A stretch of 50,454 nt of DNA from positions 1-50,454 of the forward strand of contig JBBQYA010000009.1 in NCBI GenBank assembly GCA_038209155.1. The letters run 5' to 3'. Positions 42,162 through 50,454 of this stretch are shown in pieces. Position numbers and translations under genes: made by a program. The notes under the pieces are model-generated. The model saw only the letters and a list, made by a program, of their open reading frames with translations. It had not been told where the DNA came from and searched no databases. The first letter of the stretch is position 1. Each line of letters begins with the position of its first letter. The DNA is from JBBQYA01 sp038209155 (GTDB lineage: Bacteria > Bacteroidota > Bacteroidia > Sphingobacteriales > Sphingobacteriaceae).

Positions 42162-43991
42162 TTATCTCAAAATTGTAATTGTTCCTGATAATTTTTTATT
42201 CAACGCACTTACAACATAAAAATAAACTCCATCTGAAATACCATTTCCATCCCATTCAAAATCTTGGTCAATAGATTTGAATAAAACTTCTCCCCACCTA
42301 CTAAAAATCGTGATTTCAAAATTCTCTAAACAAGTCTTTATACCAGCTGGTAATTTATAAGTATCATTTATGCCATCCCCATTTGGAGTGAATACATTTT
42401 TTAGTTCTAAATTAGTACTATCTGTACCTTCAGTTAATTTAATTTTTACTTTATAAATAATTTCATTTTCAAAGGAACAAAAACGATCTCTTAGTTTAAA
42501 ACTAACAATATAAGGTTCATCTCTTAATACATCACAATCCCAAAGCCAAGAGAATCTTGAATTTACAATTCCCACACCTTCCGCATTATCAAATATAGGT
42601 TTTGAACGATCTAAAGAGAATATTTCTGATTCAGCAGTTAGAAATAAGGAATCGAAATTCAGATCAATACCACCTACGTCAAATTCGAGTTTCTCTCCAA
42701 GTTTTGCCTCAAAAACAGAATCTATCGGTAAAACAAATAATGCCGCTGGATTTTGATATGGCTTAAGATTTACATTCAAATTAACTAAAGCAGAAAGTGA
42801 ATCAGGGCAAGAATCATCATATGCAAATATCTCTAGATTGAATTTAATATTTGTATCTAAGTCGCAGGGAGGAGTCCAACAAATTGTGCCTACAATATTT
42901 CCATTTCCTGTTTGTGAAATTGGATCGATGAAAGCACCCATTTTAAAAATATCAATACCAATACTTTTAACTTTAAATTTCAATTGATCTCCCAAATTAT
43001 CATTGATTTGAAAATCAATACAATTGTTTTTACCTAAAACTAAAGTTGCAACATTATTTGGTAGAAAAGTAACAATAGAAGGGGCTTTATAAACTTCGCA
43101 ATCAGCAACAAAAAATTGAATTTCTCTTCTTACTTCACCTATTTTAATTCCATTTCTGAATTCAGAAACCAAAACAGAAAATACATAAACTCCATTTCTA
43201 GTTGGTGTAATGGTTAAATCTCCTGTTGTAGAATTTATAGCTAAATCTGGACTTCCATTCATAATATTAGAAAGAGAATAATTAGGTGCCCAAGTTATTT
43301 CTGGATAAGGACCTGAGCTTAAAAAAGTATTGAGCCCATTTGTTTCCGCATTAGTGGTATTTCCTTTTAACGGTACTATTAAAGAATAAATAAGCTCATC
43401 TCCATCTTTTTCTGTTACACCAAAATTGAAAACAAATGGTTTTCCTACACATAAATAATTGAGAGGATCTTTCATAAATCTAGGCGAACTATTAATAAAT
43501 TCAGGTTTAGCTGGAGGATGTGGGCTAGGTATTTCCATGTAAAATGCCATTCCTGTATTACCCGGATCTTCAATATTGGCAATTACATTATTCCTACAAC
43601 ACCTTTCCCAACTAAAATAATAACCTGCTGTATTATTATATTTACTAGGCTCTAACAAAATTTCTTTAAAGTAAAGTTTGGCATCTAAACCAACTATTGA
43701 ATTATCAACACAATCCTCATCATTGAATTTTACTTCATAAGGTTGGTCAAAATCCATCAAAATAGAATCAACAAATGCATTTGTTTCTTTATCGTAAACC
43801 GCAATTTTTATAGGATCTCTATTAAAACCAGGCACACCATTTACATTATCTCGATAAACTTTTAATCTTAATAAATAGGTATTCCCTTGTTTATACTCTA
43901 AACTAAAATCTCCACCGATAATGTGAGAGGCAAAAGTTTGAACAGATAGAATTAAAAAGGCAAGTAGATAAATTATTTTTTTCAATAGCAT
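42162..43991 (-). CDS. Surface protein with T9SS type B (gliding-motility) sorting domain
   Basis: 609 residues. The signal peptide ends near 22 (QTFASH) and the mature protein starts with SHIIGGDFSLEY, common to a group of large Bacteroidota adhesin-like proteins. Several beta-sandwich modules follow, including a cadherin-like stretch with TGDLTITPTRNGVYVFSVLV and the SFAWLWDCD-like segment near 510. The last 85 residues (NVFTPNGDGINDTYKLPAG, ITIFSRWGEVLFKS, ISDGVYFYVV) are a T9SS type B/CHU_C sorting domain. Probably exported to the cell surface. No enzymatic motif; likely structural or adhesive. Confidence 0.88.
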   Translation of the reverse strand: MLLKKIIYLLAFLILSVQTFASHIIGGDFSLEYKQGNTYLLRLKVYRDNVNGVPGFNRDPIKIAVYDKETNAFVDSILMDFDQPYEVKFNDEDCVDNSIVGLDAKLYFKEILLEPSKYNNTAGYYFSWERCCRNNVIANIEDPGNTGMAFYMEIPSPHPPAKPEFINSSPRFMKDPLNYLCVGKPFVFNFGVTEKDGDELIYSLIVPLKGNTTNAETNGLNTFLSSGPYPEITWAPNYSLSNIMNGSPDLAINSTTGDLTITPTRNGVYVFSVLVSEFRNGIKIGEVRREIQFFVADCEVYKAPSIVTFLPNNVATLVLGKNNCIDFQINDNLGDQLKFKVKSIGIDIFKMGAFIDPISQTGNGNIVGTICWTPPCDLDTNIKFNLEIFAYDDSCPDSLSALVNLNVNLKPYQNPAALFVLPIDSVFEAKLGEKLEFDVGGIDLNFDSLFLTAESEIFSLDRSKPIFDNAEGVGIVNSRFSWLWDCDVLRDEPYIVSFKLRDRFCSFENEIIYKVKIKLTEGTDSTNLELKNVFTPNGDGINDTYKLPAGIKTCLENFEITIFSRWGEVLFKSIDQDFEWDGNGISDGVYFYVVSALNKKLSGTITILR

Positions 43992-44045
43992 AGAAGGAAA
44001 TTAACCCACGGATAAAAATAGCATCTTAATCAACACTTTAATAAT

Positions 44046-44053
44046 TAAATTTG
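44046..44053 (+). promoter_or_regulatory. Candidate -7 box of rlmD
   Basis: TAAATTTG, an exact TAnnTTTG match, ends 7 bp before the rlmD ATG, so the transcript would be leaderless or nearly so. Confidence 0.45.
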
Positions 44054-44060
44054 CAAACAA

Positions 44061-45494
44061 ATGAGAAGAACGCGGCTTGAAAAGCAAATTATTGAAAATG
44101 TATCTATTGTAGACTTCGCTCATGACGGGCGTTCTGTGGGTAAAACAGGCGAATTAGTTCTTTTTGTAGAAAATACCGTTCCGGGTGATGTAGTAGATGT
44201 TGAGGTAAAAGGAAAGAAAAAATCTTTTTTTGAAGGTGTTCCATCTGTATTTCATCATTATTCTGAAGATCGTGTTACTCCATTTTGTGATTATTTTGGA
44301 ATTTGTGGAGGATGTAAATGGCAACATCTCAACTATTCTGCTCAATTAAAATACAAACAAAAGCAGGTGAATGACGCAATGCAAAGAATTGCAAAAGTTG
44401 TAGATGTTCCTACTTTAGATATTATACCATCAGAATCCGACAAATTTTATCGAAATAAATTGGAATTTACTTTTTCGGATAAGCGCTGGTTTACAAATGC
44501 AGATTATATTCCCGAAGAGCAAGAGAAAACGAGTGGCTTAGGATTTCATGTTGGCGGAAGGTTTGATAAAATAGTGGATGTGGAAAAATGTTGGTTGCAA
44601 ACAGATCCATCCAATCAAATCCGTAATTTTTGTAGAGAATATGCCTATGCAAACGAATTAAGTTTTTATAATATAAGAGAGAATTTCGGTTTTTTAAGAA
44701 ATCTGATTATTCGGACAAGTTCTACTGGTGAACTAATGGTGCTATTAATTCTTGCAGAAGCAGATCAAGAAAATATTTTTTCTATGCTTTTAGCTATCAA
44801 AAATAAATTTCCTGAAATCACAAGTTTGCTTTATTGCATTAACACCAAAAAAAATGACACCATTTTTGATCAAGAAATTTTACATTTTTTCGGCAATGAA
44901 TTCATTTTAGAGGAAATGAAAACCAATGATGGAATTTCTTTAAAATATAAAATTGGACCAAAATCTTTTTATCAAACTAATTCTAAACAAGCAGAAGTTT
45001 TGTACAAAAAGGCTGTAGAAATGGCTGATATAAGCAAAACAGATTTGGTTTACGATTTGTACACTGGTGCTGGAACCATTGCGAATTTTGTAGCTCAGCA
45101 AGCAAAGGAAGTTATAGGAATCGAATATGTAGCCGATGCAATAGAAGATGCAAAAGAAAATTCAGCCTTAAATAATATAAGCAATACACGCTTTTTTGCT
45201 GGGGATATGAAAGATATGTTGACTATTGATTTCATGGAAATTAATGGCAAACCAGATATTATTATTACCGATCCGCCTCGAGCGGGAATGCATGCAGATG
45301 TATGCGAAAGATTAGCTGAATCTGGAGCAAAAAAAATTATTTATATTTCTTGTAATCCAGCAACTCAAGCTAGAGATTTGATTGTTTTAATGGAAAAATA
45401 TAAAGTTGAAAAAATCCAACCGGTTGATATGTTTCCACATACTCAGCATGTGGAAAATATTGTTTTATTAAGTTTGAAAAAATATGGAGAATAA
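44061..45494 (+). CDS. rlmD: 23S rRNA (uracil-C5)-methyltransferase
   Basis: 477 residues of the RlmD/RumA-TrmA family, methylating uracil C5 in 23S rRNA with SAM. An N-terminal TRAM domain (about 10-65) is followed by the [4Fe-4S] cysteines Cys76, Cys82, Cys85 (CDYFGICGGC) and Cys177. The SAM-binding core carries FYQTNSKQAEVLY, VYDLYTGAGTIANF and TDPPRAGMH, and the catalytic Cys431 lies in YISCNPATQARD. RlmD versus RlmCD cannot be separated by eye. Its last 11 bp overlap the next gene. Confidence 0.9.
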   Translation: MRRTRLEKQIIENVSIVDFAHDGRSVGKTGELVLFVENTVPGDVVDVEVKGKKKSFFEGVPSVFHHYSEDRVTPFCDYFGICGGCKWQHLNYSAQLKYKQKQVNDAMQRIAKVVDVPTLDIIPSESDKFYRNKLEFTFSDKRWFTNADYIPEEQEKTSGLGFHVGGRFDKIVDVEKCWLQTDPSNQIRNFCREYAYANELSFYNIRENFGFLRNLIIRTSSTGELMVLLILAEADQENIFSMLLAIKNKFPEITSLLYCINTKKNDTIFDQEILHFFGNEFILEEMKTNDGISLKYKIGPKSFYQTNSKQAEVLYKKAVEMADISKTDLVYDLYTGAGTIANFVAQQAKEVIGIEYVADAIEDAKENSALNNISNTRFFAGDMKDMLTIDFMEINGKPDIIITDPPRAGMHADVCERLAESGAKKIIYISCNPATQARDLIVLMEKYKVEKIQPVDMFPHTQHVENIVLLSLKKYGE

Positions 45495-45834
45495 AGTAAG
45501 TCCACTTAAAAGTCTGGAAACAGATTTAATTTATTATAATGAATCTATTCGTGAAACAGCCATGGATATTTTGAAAGAGAAAATTAGCAAATACCCAATA
45601 TTTATCGCTCATCAACACGAAAGTTCAATAGGGGAATTAATTTTGGATAAGAATGAACTAAACACCGAATGGAACATTAATGCAGCAACTTTTGAGGATT
45701 TTAAATTGAAAGGAATAATTACTCAAGATAAAGAAGATTATTTTATAGGAAACTATAAGGATCCAAAAAAGTTTATGTGTTTGTTTGTAATAGTTCCCGA
45801 AGGTGCCAATTTCGTTTATTATCCTTATAATTAA
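45484..45834 (+). CDS. Small conserved-looking cytoplasmic protein
   Basis: 116 residues, no signal peptide or TM segment. It begins with a helix (SPLKSLETDLIYYNESIRE), has a central IFIAHQHESSIGELILD and ends CLFVIVPEGANFVYYPYN. It overlaps rlmD by 11 bp and sits 10 bp before the phosphoribosyltransferase gene, so it belongs to the same operon. It looks like a known type of hypothetical protein in Bacteroidota, but I cannot name a function. Confidence 0.8.
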   Translation: MENKVSPLKSLETDLIYYNESIRETAMDILKEKISKYPIFIAHQHESSIGELILDKNELNTEWNINAATFEDFKLKGIITQDKEDYFIGNYKDPKKFMCLFVIVPEGANFVYYPYN

Positions 45835-45844
45835 TTAATTTTTT

Positions 45845-46351
45845 ATGCCTAAAAGAACATTAATTCTAAATAAAACACAGATCGACAGTAAGATAAATAG
45901 AATTGCCTATCAGATTCTAGAAGACAATATTGAGGAAAAAGAACTGGTGATAGCTGGTATTGTTTCTCGAGGATACATATTGGCAAACCGAATAATTGAT
46001 CAGTTGACTAAGATTGCTAGCTTTAAAATCATATTGGTCAAAATAGATTTAGATAAAGACAGCACTTCATTAAAAGCAAGTACAGACATTCCGTTATCTG
46101 AATTAGAAAACAAGGTAATAATCATTGTTGATGATGTAATGAGTAGCGGCAGAACATTGGGCTACGGATTAGGTGTTTTTCTAAATATGCCTGCAAAAAA
46201 AATTAGAACCGCAGTTTTAATCGATCGAGGACATACTAATTATCCAATCGCAATAGACTTCGTTGGATATTCTTTGGCCACGGTAATGCAAGAACATGTA
46301 TCTGTAATAATTGGAAGCAATGAAGAAGAAGATGCTGTTTATTTAATTTAA
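45845..46351 (+). CDS. Phosphoribosyltransferase, PyrR-like
   Basis: 168 residues with the type I PRTase fold. The PRPP-binding loop is VIIIVDDVMSSGRTLGYGL (about 94-112), and IAGIVSRGYILANRI near the start gives the first loop. C-terminal DRGHTNYPIAIDFVG resembles PyrR-like and hypoxanthine-type enzymes. It could be a nucleobase salvage enzyme or a pyrimidine regulator; neither can be settled by sequence. It is the third gene of the rlmD operon. Confidence 0.87.
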   Translation: MPKRTLILNKTQIDSKINRIAYQILEDNIEEKELVIAGIVSRGYILANRIIDQLTKIASFKIILVKIDLDKDSTSLKASTDIPLSELENKVIIIVDDVMSSGRTLGYGLGVFLNMPAKKIRTAVLIDRGHTNYPIAIDFVGYSLATVMQEHVSVIIGSNEEEDAVYLI

Positions 46352-46390
46352 TTTTCCTTTTTTTTAATCATAATTTAATTCCCAAATAAT

Positions 46391-48157
46391 TTGAAATCAA
46401 TAATTTTATTTTCACTGTTAATCGTATCAGCTAGTATTTCTATGGCTCAAAAATCAATTGTTTCGTATCGTATTTCCTTTCCAGATGCAAAAGCTCATTA
46501 TGTAAATGTAGAAATGGAAGTAGAGTCAAGTTCCGATTTTAATTTTAAAATGCCAGTTTGGACACCAGGTTCTTATTTAATTAGAGAATTCCCACGTCAT
46601 GTGGAAGGTTTTGAAGCATCAGCCAATGGCAAAAAAATAGATTGGAAGAAAACTGATAAAAACACATGGAGCATTAAAAATAATTCATTAAACAAAATTA
46701 CCATTAGCTATAGAGTTTATGCTTTTGAGCTTACCGTGAGAACAAGTTTTGTAGATGATGAACATGCTTATTTAAATGGAGCTTCTGTTTTTATGTTTTT
46801 AGAAGGTAAGGAATCAAATCCTATAGAATTGGTAATAAAGCCATTATCCGAATGGAAAAAAACTTCGACTAGTTTAAATTTAATTTCTGAAAATCGATAT
46901 TCAGCAATTAATTATGATGAATTAGCAGATTCGCCCTTGGAAATTGGAAATCAGGACATTATTTCTTTCACTGCTTCTGGTATACCACATGAAATTGCCA
47001 TGTTTGGTGGAGGCAGATATAATAAAGAAAGAATTATAAAAGATTTTACAAAAATAATTGAGGAAGAGGTAAAAGTTTTTGGAGAGCATCCGTGTAAAAA
47101 GTATGTTTTTATCATACATAATTTAACAAGTGGTGGTGGTGGATTAGAACATTTGAATTCTACAACTTTACAAGTTTCAAGAGATGCCTATGCAAGTGAA
47201 AGTTCTTACACATCTTTTTTATCTTTAGTTTCTCACGAATACTTTCACCTTTGGAATGTAAAAAGACTTAGGCCAGAAGCTCTTGGACCGTTTGACTATT
47301 CAAAAGAAAATTACACTAGAATGCTTTGGGTAAGTGAAGGTTTCACTGCTTTTTATGACGATTGGATTATTCAACGTGTAGGATTAAATTCAGCTACAAA
47401 TTATTTAGATTTAATAGCCAGTAATATTAGTTCATTAGAAAATAGTGCAGGAAATAATGCTCAAGCAGTAAGTGAATCGAGTTTTGATGCTTGGATTAAA
47501 TATTATAGAAATAATGAAAACTCTGTAAATTCTACCATTTCTTATTACGATAAAGGAGCATTAATAGCATTACTAATTAATTTAGAAATTATTAATCAAT
47601 CAAAAGGGGCAAAAAACTTAGATGATTTAATGAAATATTTATATGATGAATATTATAAAAAACTAAATCGTGGATTTACAGATTTAGAATTTGAAAATGC
47701 CGTTATTAAATTTACAAATTCTTCTATTTCTGATTTATTTAAAAATCAAATTTATAACACCAATATAGTAGATTATGATACCTACTTTAATACTGCAGGA
47801 TTGAAATTAGTTAATTTGAATGAAGGTAAAAATGAACCGAGTTTAGGTATAAAAAATTCACAAAGTGGAGGAAAAATAATTGTAACCAGTGTTCTCAAAA
47901 ATAGTTCTGCTCAATTGGCTGGCATAAGTGTAAACGATGAAATTATAGCCTCAGACGGCTTTAGGATGGATGATGTTGCAAAAATACTTCTTGAGAAAAA
48001 AGTGGGTGACGTTTGCAAACTAACCATAAGTAGAGATGGAAAAATTAAAATGATCGATGTTGCATTAATTAAAAACAGTCAAGTTAAATTTCAATTAATA
48101 CGATTAGAAAAACCTACGGATAGCCAAAATAAAGTTTATTCTAAATGGATCAGATAA
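46391..48157 (+). CDS. M61-family metallopeptidase with PDZ domain
   Basis: 588 residues of the glycyl-aminopeptidase-like M61 family. The TTG at 46391 is used because it starts a proper signal peptide (MKSIILFSLLIVSASISMAQ); no ATG does. The beta-domain (about 20-170) is followed by the thermolysin-like core with zinc motif HEYFH at 282-286 and the third ligand Glu316 in VSEGFTAF. A PDZ domain occupies about 480-560 (IIVTSVLKNSSAQLAGISVNDEI). It is expected in the periplasm, trimming peptides with small N-terminal residues. Confidence 0.92.
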   Translation: MKSIILFSLLIVSASISMAQKSIVSYRISFPDAKAHYVNVEMEVESSSDFNFKMPVWTPGSYLIREFPRHVEGFEASANGKKIDWKKTDKNTWSIKNNSLNKITISYRVYAFELTVRTSFVDDEHAYLNGASVFMFLEGKESNPIELVIKPLSEWKKTSTSLNLISENRYSAINYDELADSPLEIGNQDIISFTASGIPHEIAMFGGGRYNKERIIKDFTKIIEEEVKVFGEHPCKKYVFIIHNLTSGGGGLEHLNSTTLQVSRDAYASESSYTSFLSLVSHEYFHLWNVKRLRPEALGPFDYSKENYTRMLWVSEGFTAFYDDWIIQRVGLNSATNYLDLIASNISSLENSAGNNAQAVSESSFDAWIKYYRNNENSVNSTISYYDKGALIALLINLEIINQSKGAKNLDDLMKYLYDEYYKKLNRGFTDLEFENAVIKFTNSSISDLFKNQIYNTNIVDYDTYFNTAGLKLVNLNEGKNEPSLGIKNSQSGGKIIVTSVLKNSSAQLAGISVNDEIIASDGFRMDDVAKILLEKKVGDVCKLTISRDGKIKMIDVALIKNSQVKFQLIRLEKPTDSQNKVYSKWIR

Positions 48158-48210
48158 TTAAAAATTAAACCACCTTCTTTTTATTTATATACTTTATTTA
48201 AAAAAAAGAA

Positions 48211-48249
48211 AATAAAAAAGCAGCTTATATTTTAAGCTGCTTTTTTATT
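48211..48249. terminator. Bidirectional terminator
   Basis: A 17-bp perfect stem (48211-48227 with 48233-48249) and 5-nt loop; core GCAGCTTA/TAAGCTGC flanked by A6 and T6 tracts. It serves the convergent peptidase and beta-barrel genes. Confidence 0.9.
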
Positions 48250-48277
48250 AAGTCAATTAATTATATTATTTCAAAAT

Positions 48278-48778
48278 TTAAAAAACATATCTAATACTTA
48301 AACCTCCATCTATAACCGATAATCCAGGTTGTGCAAGCTCAATAGTAGGTTTAATATCTACACCCAAACTTATAGGGATTCCAGGAATTGTCCATTCTAA
48401 ACCTAATATTCCATCTATTCCTAAACTAATAAAACCATCTTCATAATATCTGTATTTTTTTCTGTAATAATCTCTATAAAAATAATCGCCACGGTATGAG
48501 CCGATATGTGCACCACCACCATAGTAAAGTTGAAATTCTTTTTTGCCGAAAGCAGAAACGTGTTTCTCTAACAATATCGTTAAATTTATTCCTCTGTTAA
48601 AATAACCTGTTCCAATTAATCCTTCAACAGCTACAGTTGGTTTATAGAAATGCTTAACGCTAATGGCATTCTGATACCCTCCAGCTCTAATTCCCAAACC
48701 CGTTTTGTAATTTTGAGAAAAAACATTATTCAAGAAAAAGGTTGAGAATAATAAGATGAGGATGATTTTTGTTTTCAT
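48278..48778 (-). CDS. Small outer membrane beta-barrel-like protein
   Basis: 166 residues with a signal peptide (about 1-21, ending NNVFSQ). The mature sequence has regular beta-strands (GLGIRAGGYQNAISVKHFY, LYYGGGAHIGSYRGDYFYRD, FISLGIDGILGLEWTI) and a terminal aromatic strand SIRYVF, typical of small 8-stranded barrels in Bacteroidota. A Tyr/Arg/Lys-rich loop near 100-112 is unusual. Transcribed alone, ending at the bidirectional terminator. Function unknown. Confidence 0.8.
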   Translation of the reverse strand: MKTKIILILLFSTFFLNNVFSQNYKTGLGIRAGGYQNAISVKHFYKPTVAVEGLIGTGYFNRGINLTILLEKHVSAFGKKEFQLYYGGGAHIGSYRGDYFYRDYYRKKYRYYEDGFISLGIDGILGLEWTIPGIPISLGVDIKPTIELAQPGLSVIDGGLSIRYVF

Positions 48779-48826
48779 ATTGTTTTTTTAATGAAAACAT
48801 AATCAATAATACTACCAAATTGATAA

Positions 48827-49333
48827 TTACACACTTTTTACTTTAGCCCAAAGTTTTATTTGCCAATTTATTTTGGCTGTGCAAATATGGTTTTCACTTC
48901 CATCAAATACTTTTACTTCAAAGGTTCGGAAAATGCTTTCTGCATTAGCCAATGCTGGTTTTATATGCTCTTCTACCCAAGCTTTACTTAGATTAAAGGT
49001 CGCAAAAACATCAGCTTTACCTTGAAAATGGTAGTTCATTTCCATACTTTTCATGATGATTCTATACTCTGAAATATTGGTAATATTCATTAATTGCAAA
49101 CCACAGGCATACTCGCAAAGTGTAGCTAATCCACAAGCGTGCATCCCATTTATATGATTTTTATTTCTTCGGATAAAAGGCATTTTAATAGTAATTTCCT
49201 CATCTGTTAATTTTATTATTTCTAATTGATGAGGAGAATTAAAAGGAATTGCTCTGTGTAAAACCTTATTTAATACCCATAAATAAAAAGCAGATTTCTT
49301 TGCTTTATTCAGTAATCCCGACAGGTTTTTCAT
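48827..49333 (-). CDS. DUF4442 hotdog-fold protein
   Basis: 168 residues of the DUF4442/YiiD-C-like hotdog-fold family related to thioesterases. Landmarks are IPFNSPHQLEIIKL, FIRRNKNHINGMHACGLATLCEYA (two parts, around 53-76) and a C-terminal strand set. Hotdog proteins act on acyl-CoA or acyl-carrier substrates, but catalysis is unproven here. The start at 49333 overlaps the nitronate monooxygenase-like gene by 29 bp, so the two are co-transcribed and probably coupled. Confidence 0.85.
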   Translation of the reverse strand: MKNLSGLLNKAKKSAFYLWVLNKVLHRAIPFNSPHQLEIIKLTDEEITIKMPFIRRNKNHINGMHACGLATLCEYACGLQLMNITNISEYRIIMKSMEMNYHFQGKADVFATFNLSKAWVEEHIKPALANAESIFRTFEVKVFDGSENHICTAKINWQIKLWAKVKSV

Positions 49334-50351
49334 AATTGTTTTTTGTTGTTTCCATCATTTTTTGTAAATCTAAATACGAATGTTCCATTTCATTGATCAT
49401 TGTATTTACGATTTGTTCAACTGGTTTTACATCATTTATAAGTTCTACCGACTGGCCTGCACACCACAATGTTTTATAATTTCCAGCTTGTACTGATGCT
49501 GACAATCTTTTCATCCCTTTAAATTGAACCAGCATTTTGAAATATTTTTTAGTTGTACTGTTTTTGGACAACATTTTTTCAAGCCAATTTTGTTTATATC
49601 CGATTTTTTTTGCAAATGGCGTATTAATAATGGTACATGGTGTTCCTGAAATTTTTTCTGTCAAAACAATATCCTCCATCTTGGAATTAACAATTGCATT
49701 TTTATATCCATCATTCACACTGCTTTCTGTAGATGCGATAAATCTTGTTCCTATAGAAACTCCAGCAGCACCCAAACTTAGCATAGATAATATCCCGCTT
49801 CCATTGGCAATCCCACCAGCAGCAATTACTGGCTTATCTGGAAAATGTTTTTGAAGCGTAGAGAGCAAAATATGTAGAGGATTAGGTCCTGCATGACCAC
49901 CAGCACCTTGTCCAACGGCTATAAATCCGTCACAATTTAACGAATAACATTTTTGAGCATGAGCCAAATTAGTAACATCGCAGTATACTTTAGCACCATA
50001 AGAATGAGCTTTTTCAATAACTTCTGCAGGACTTCCCAGCGAGGTAATATAAAAGGGTACTTTTGCTTGTACACAAATCGCTAAATGCTTTATGTAAGTT
50101 GGGTTTGTTTTTTGAACAATTAGATTAACGCCATAATTACCTTCTTTTTTGTCGGCAACATAACTATTTAAATCCTTTAAAATTTTTTCTAATTCTTGAT
50201 CTTCTCGAAAGTTTAAAGAAGGAAAAACGCCCATAATATTCGCATCAATTGCAGATTTTATCATTGCTACGTTACTCACTAAAAACATGGGAGCCATTAT
50301 TATGGGATGTCTGACTTTGTTTTCTTCGGTAAATTTTGTTTTAATGTTCAT
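49305..50351 (-). CDS. Nitronate monooxygenase-like FMN enzyme
   Basis: 348-residue TIM-barrel FMN protein of the 2-nitropropane dioxygenase/nitronate monooxygenase family. Visible motifs: HPIIMAPMFLVSN near 15-28, VGQGAGGHAGP (FMN-binding loop, with the family's GGH), AAGGIANGSGILSML and LGAAGVSIGTRFIAS. Members oxidise nitronates or related toxic compounds, or act as enoyl reductases (FabK-like); the substrate cannot be assigned. It precedes the DUF4442 gene and has a 27-bp near-perfect palindrome 36 bp upstream. Confidence 0.9.
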   Translation of the reverse strand: MNIKTKFTEENKVRHPIIMAPMFLVSNVAMIKSAIDANIMGVFPSLNFREDQELEKILKDLNSYVADKKEGNYGVNLIVQKTNPTYIKHLAICVQAKVPFYITSLGSPAEVIEKAHSYGAKVYCDVTNLAHAQKCYSLNCDGFIAVGQGAGGHAGPNPLHILLSTLQKHFPDKPVIAAGGIANGSGILSMLSLGAAGVSIGTRFIASTESSVNDGYKNAIVNSKMEDIVLTEKISGTPCTIINTPFAKKIGYKQNWLEKMLSKNSTTKKYFKMLVQFKGMKRLSASVQAGNYKTLWCAGQSVELINDVKPVEQIVNTMINEMEHSYLDLQKMMETTKNNYEKPVGITE

Positions 50352-50386
50352 ATATCTTTGAAAATTTAAAAATAAGAATAGTTTTG

Positions 50387-50413
50387 TACTAAATACCTAT
50401 TTGGTATATAGTA
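50387..50413. promoter_or_regulatory. 27-bp near-perfect palindrome upstream of the nitronate monooxygenase gene
   Basis: TACTAAATACC-TATTT-GGTATATAGTA: 11-bp arms with a single mismatch around a 5-bp centre. The inner ATACC/GGTAT is exact. Size and position fit an operator for a dimeric TetR, MarR or HxlR-like repressor. Confidence 0.6.
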
Positions 50414-50454
50414 TGCTTTTTTTGTTACATTTCATAAAATTCAAAAATATATTT

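Noticed and set aside
1..50454. CRISPR arrays, tRNA or rRNA genes, insertion sequences, prophage
   Set aside because: No regularly spaced repeats, cloverleaf-like segments, transposase motifs or terminal inverted repeats with target duplications were seen in the spacers.

Overview
The window is one contiguous, AT-rich chromosomal segment from a member of the Bacteroidota. Evidence for this: T9SS type A and type B (gliding-motility type) C-terminal sorting domains, a TonB-dependent receptor with an N-terminal carboxypeptidase-regulatory-like domain, the folP/cdaA and DUF1599/DoxX gene neighbourhoods, several TAnnTTTG-like -7 promoter boxes, and A-rich leaders without Shine-Dalgarno sites. I see no tRNA, rRNA, CRISPR array, transposase or prophage gene.

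Layout. 1-4992: a divergent pair of operons, folP-cdaA on the minus strand (cdaA runs off the left edge) and DUF1599 / DoxX-like / lone OppB-type permease / aroK on the plus strand. 5104-9135: a fatty acid desaturase, a CorA transporter and a LytS/LytTR two-component pair. 9232-15148: cell-envelope genes, namely a TonB-dependent receptor, two tandem paralogous secreted repeat proteins and two unrecognised secreted proteins. 15219-19278: 2-oxoglutarate dehydrogenase sucA-odhB. 19375-37253: a light-response and DNA-photorepair region. 37269-41884: trhO, kbl, pheS, a Rieske-like lipoprotein and a TetR regulator. 42162-50351: a T9SS type B surface protein, rlmD, a phosphoribosyltransferase, an M61 peptidase, a small beta-barrel protein, a DUF4442 protein and a nitronate monooxygenase-like enzyme.

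The region most worth attention is 19375-37253. It contains a MerR regulator with complete CarH/LitR-type adenosylcobalamin motifs (W-x9-EH and ExHxxG), an iron-sulfur bacterial photolyase with all four cluster cysteines, a DASH cryptochrome, a 44-residue DUF2256 zinc-finger-like gene starting with GTG, a TIGR03643 protein, a CrtI-like FAD oxidoreductase, an SDR lacking the catalytic tyrosine, a flavin-reductase-like protein, a TetR/ABC1-kinase/DUF2867-SDR operon, a TIGR01777 SDR and a class I CPD photolyase. The likely logic is that B12-dependent light sensing controls photorepair plus an uncharacterised redox or lipid/pigment branch. The direct biochemical roles of DUF2256, TIGR03643, the SDR and the flavin-reductase-like protein are, to my knowledge, not established.

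Beyond the genes, the intergenic DNA holds several palindromes (candidate operators), good bidirectional terminators, a candidate 38-residue small gene with its own promoter and hairpin (41889-42123), and an orphan intrinsic terminator at 38298-38335. Coordinates and motifs were read by eye; family names come from recalled sequence signatures, not from searches.
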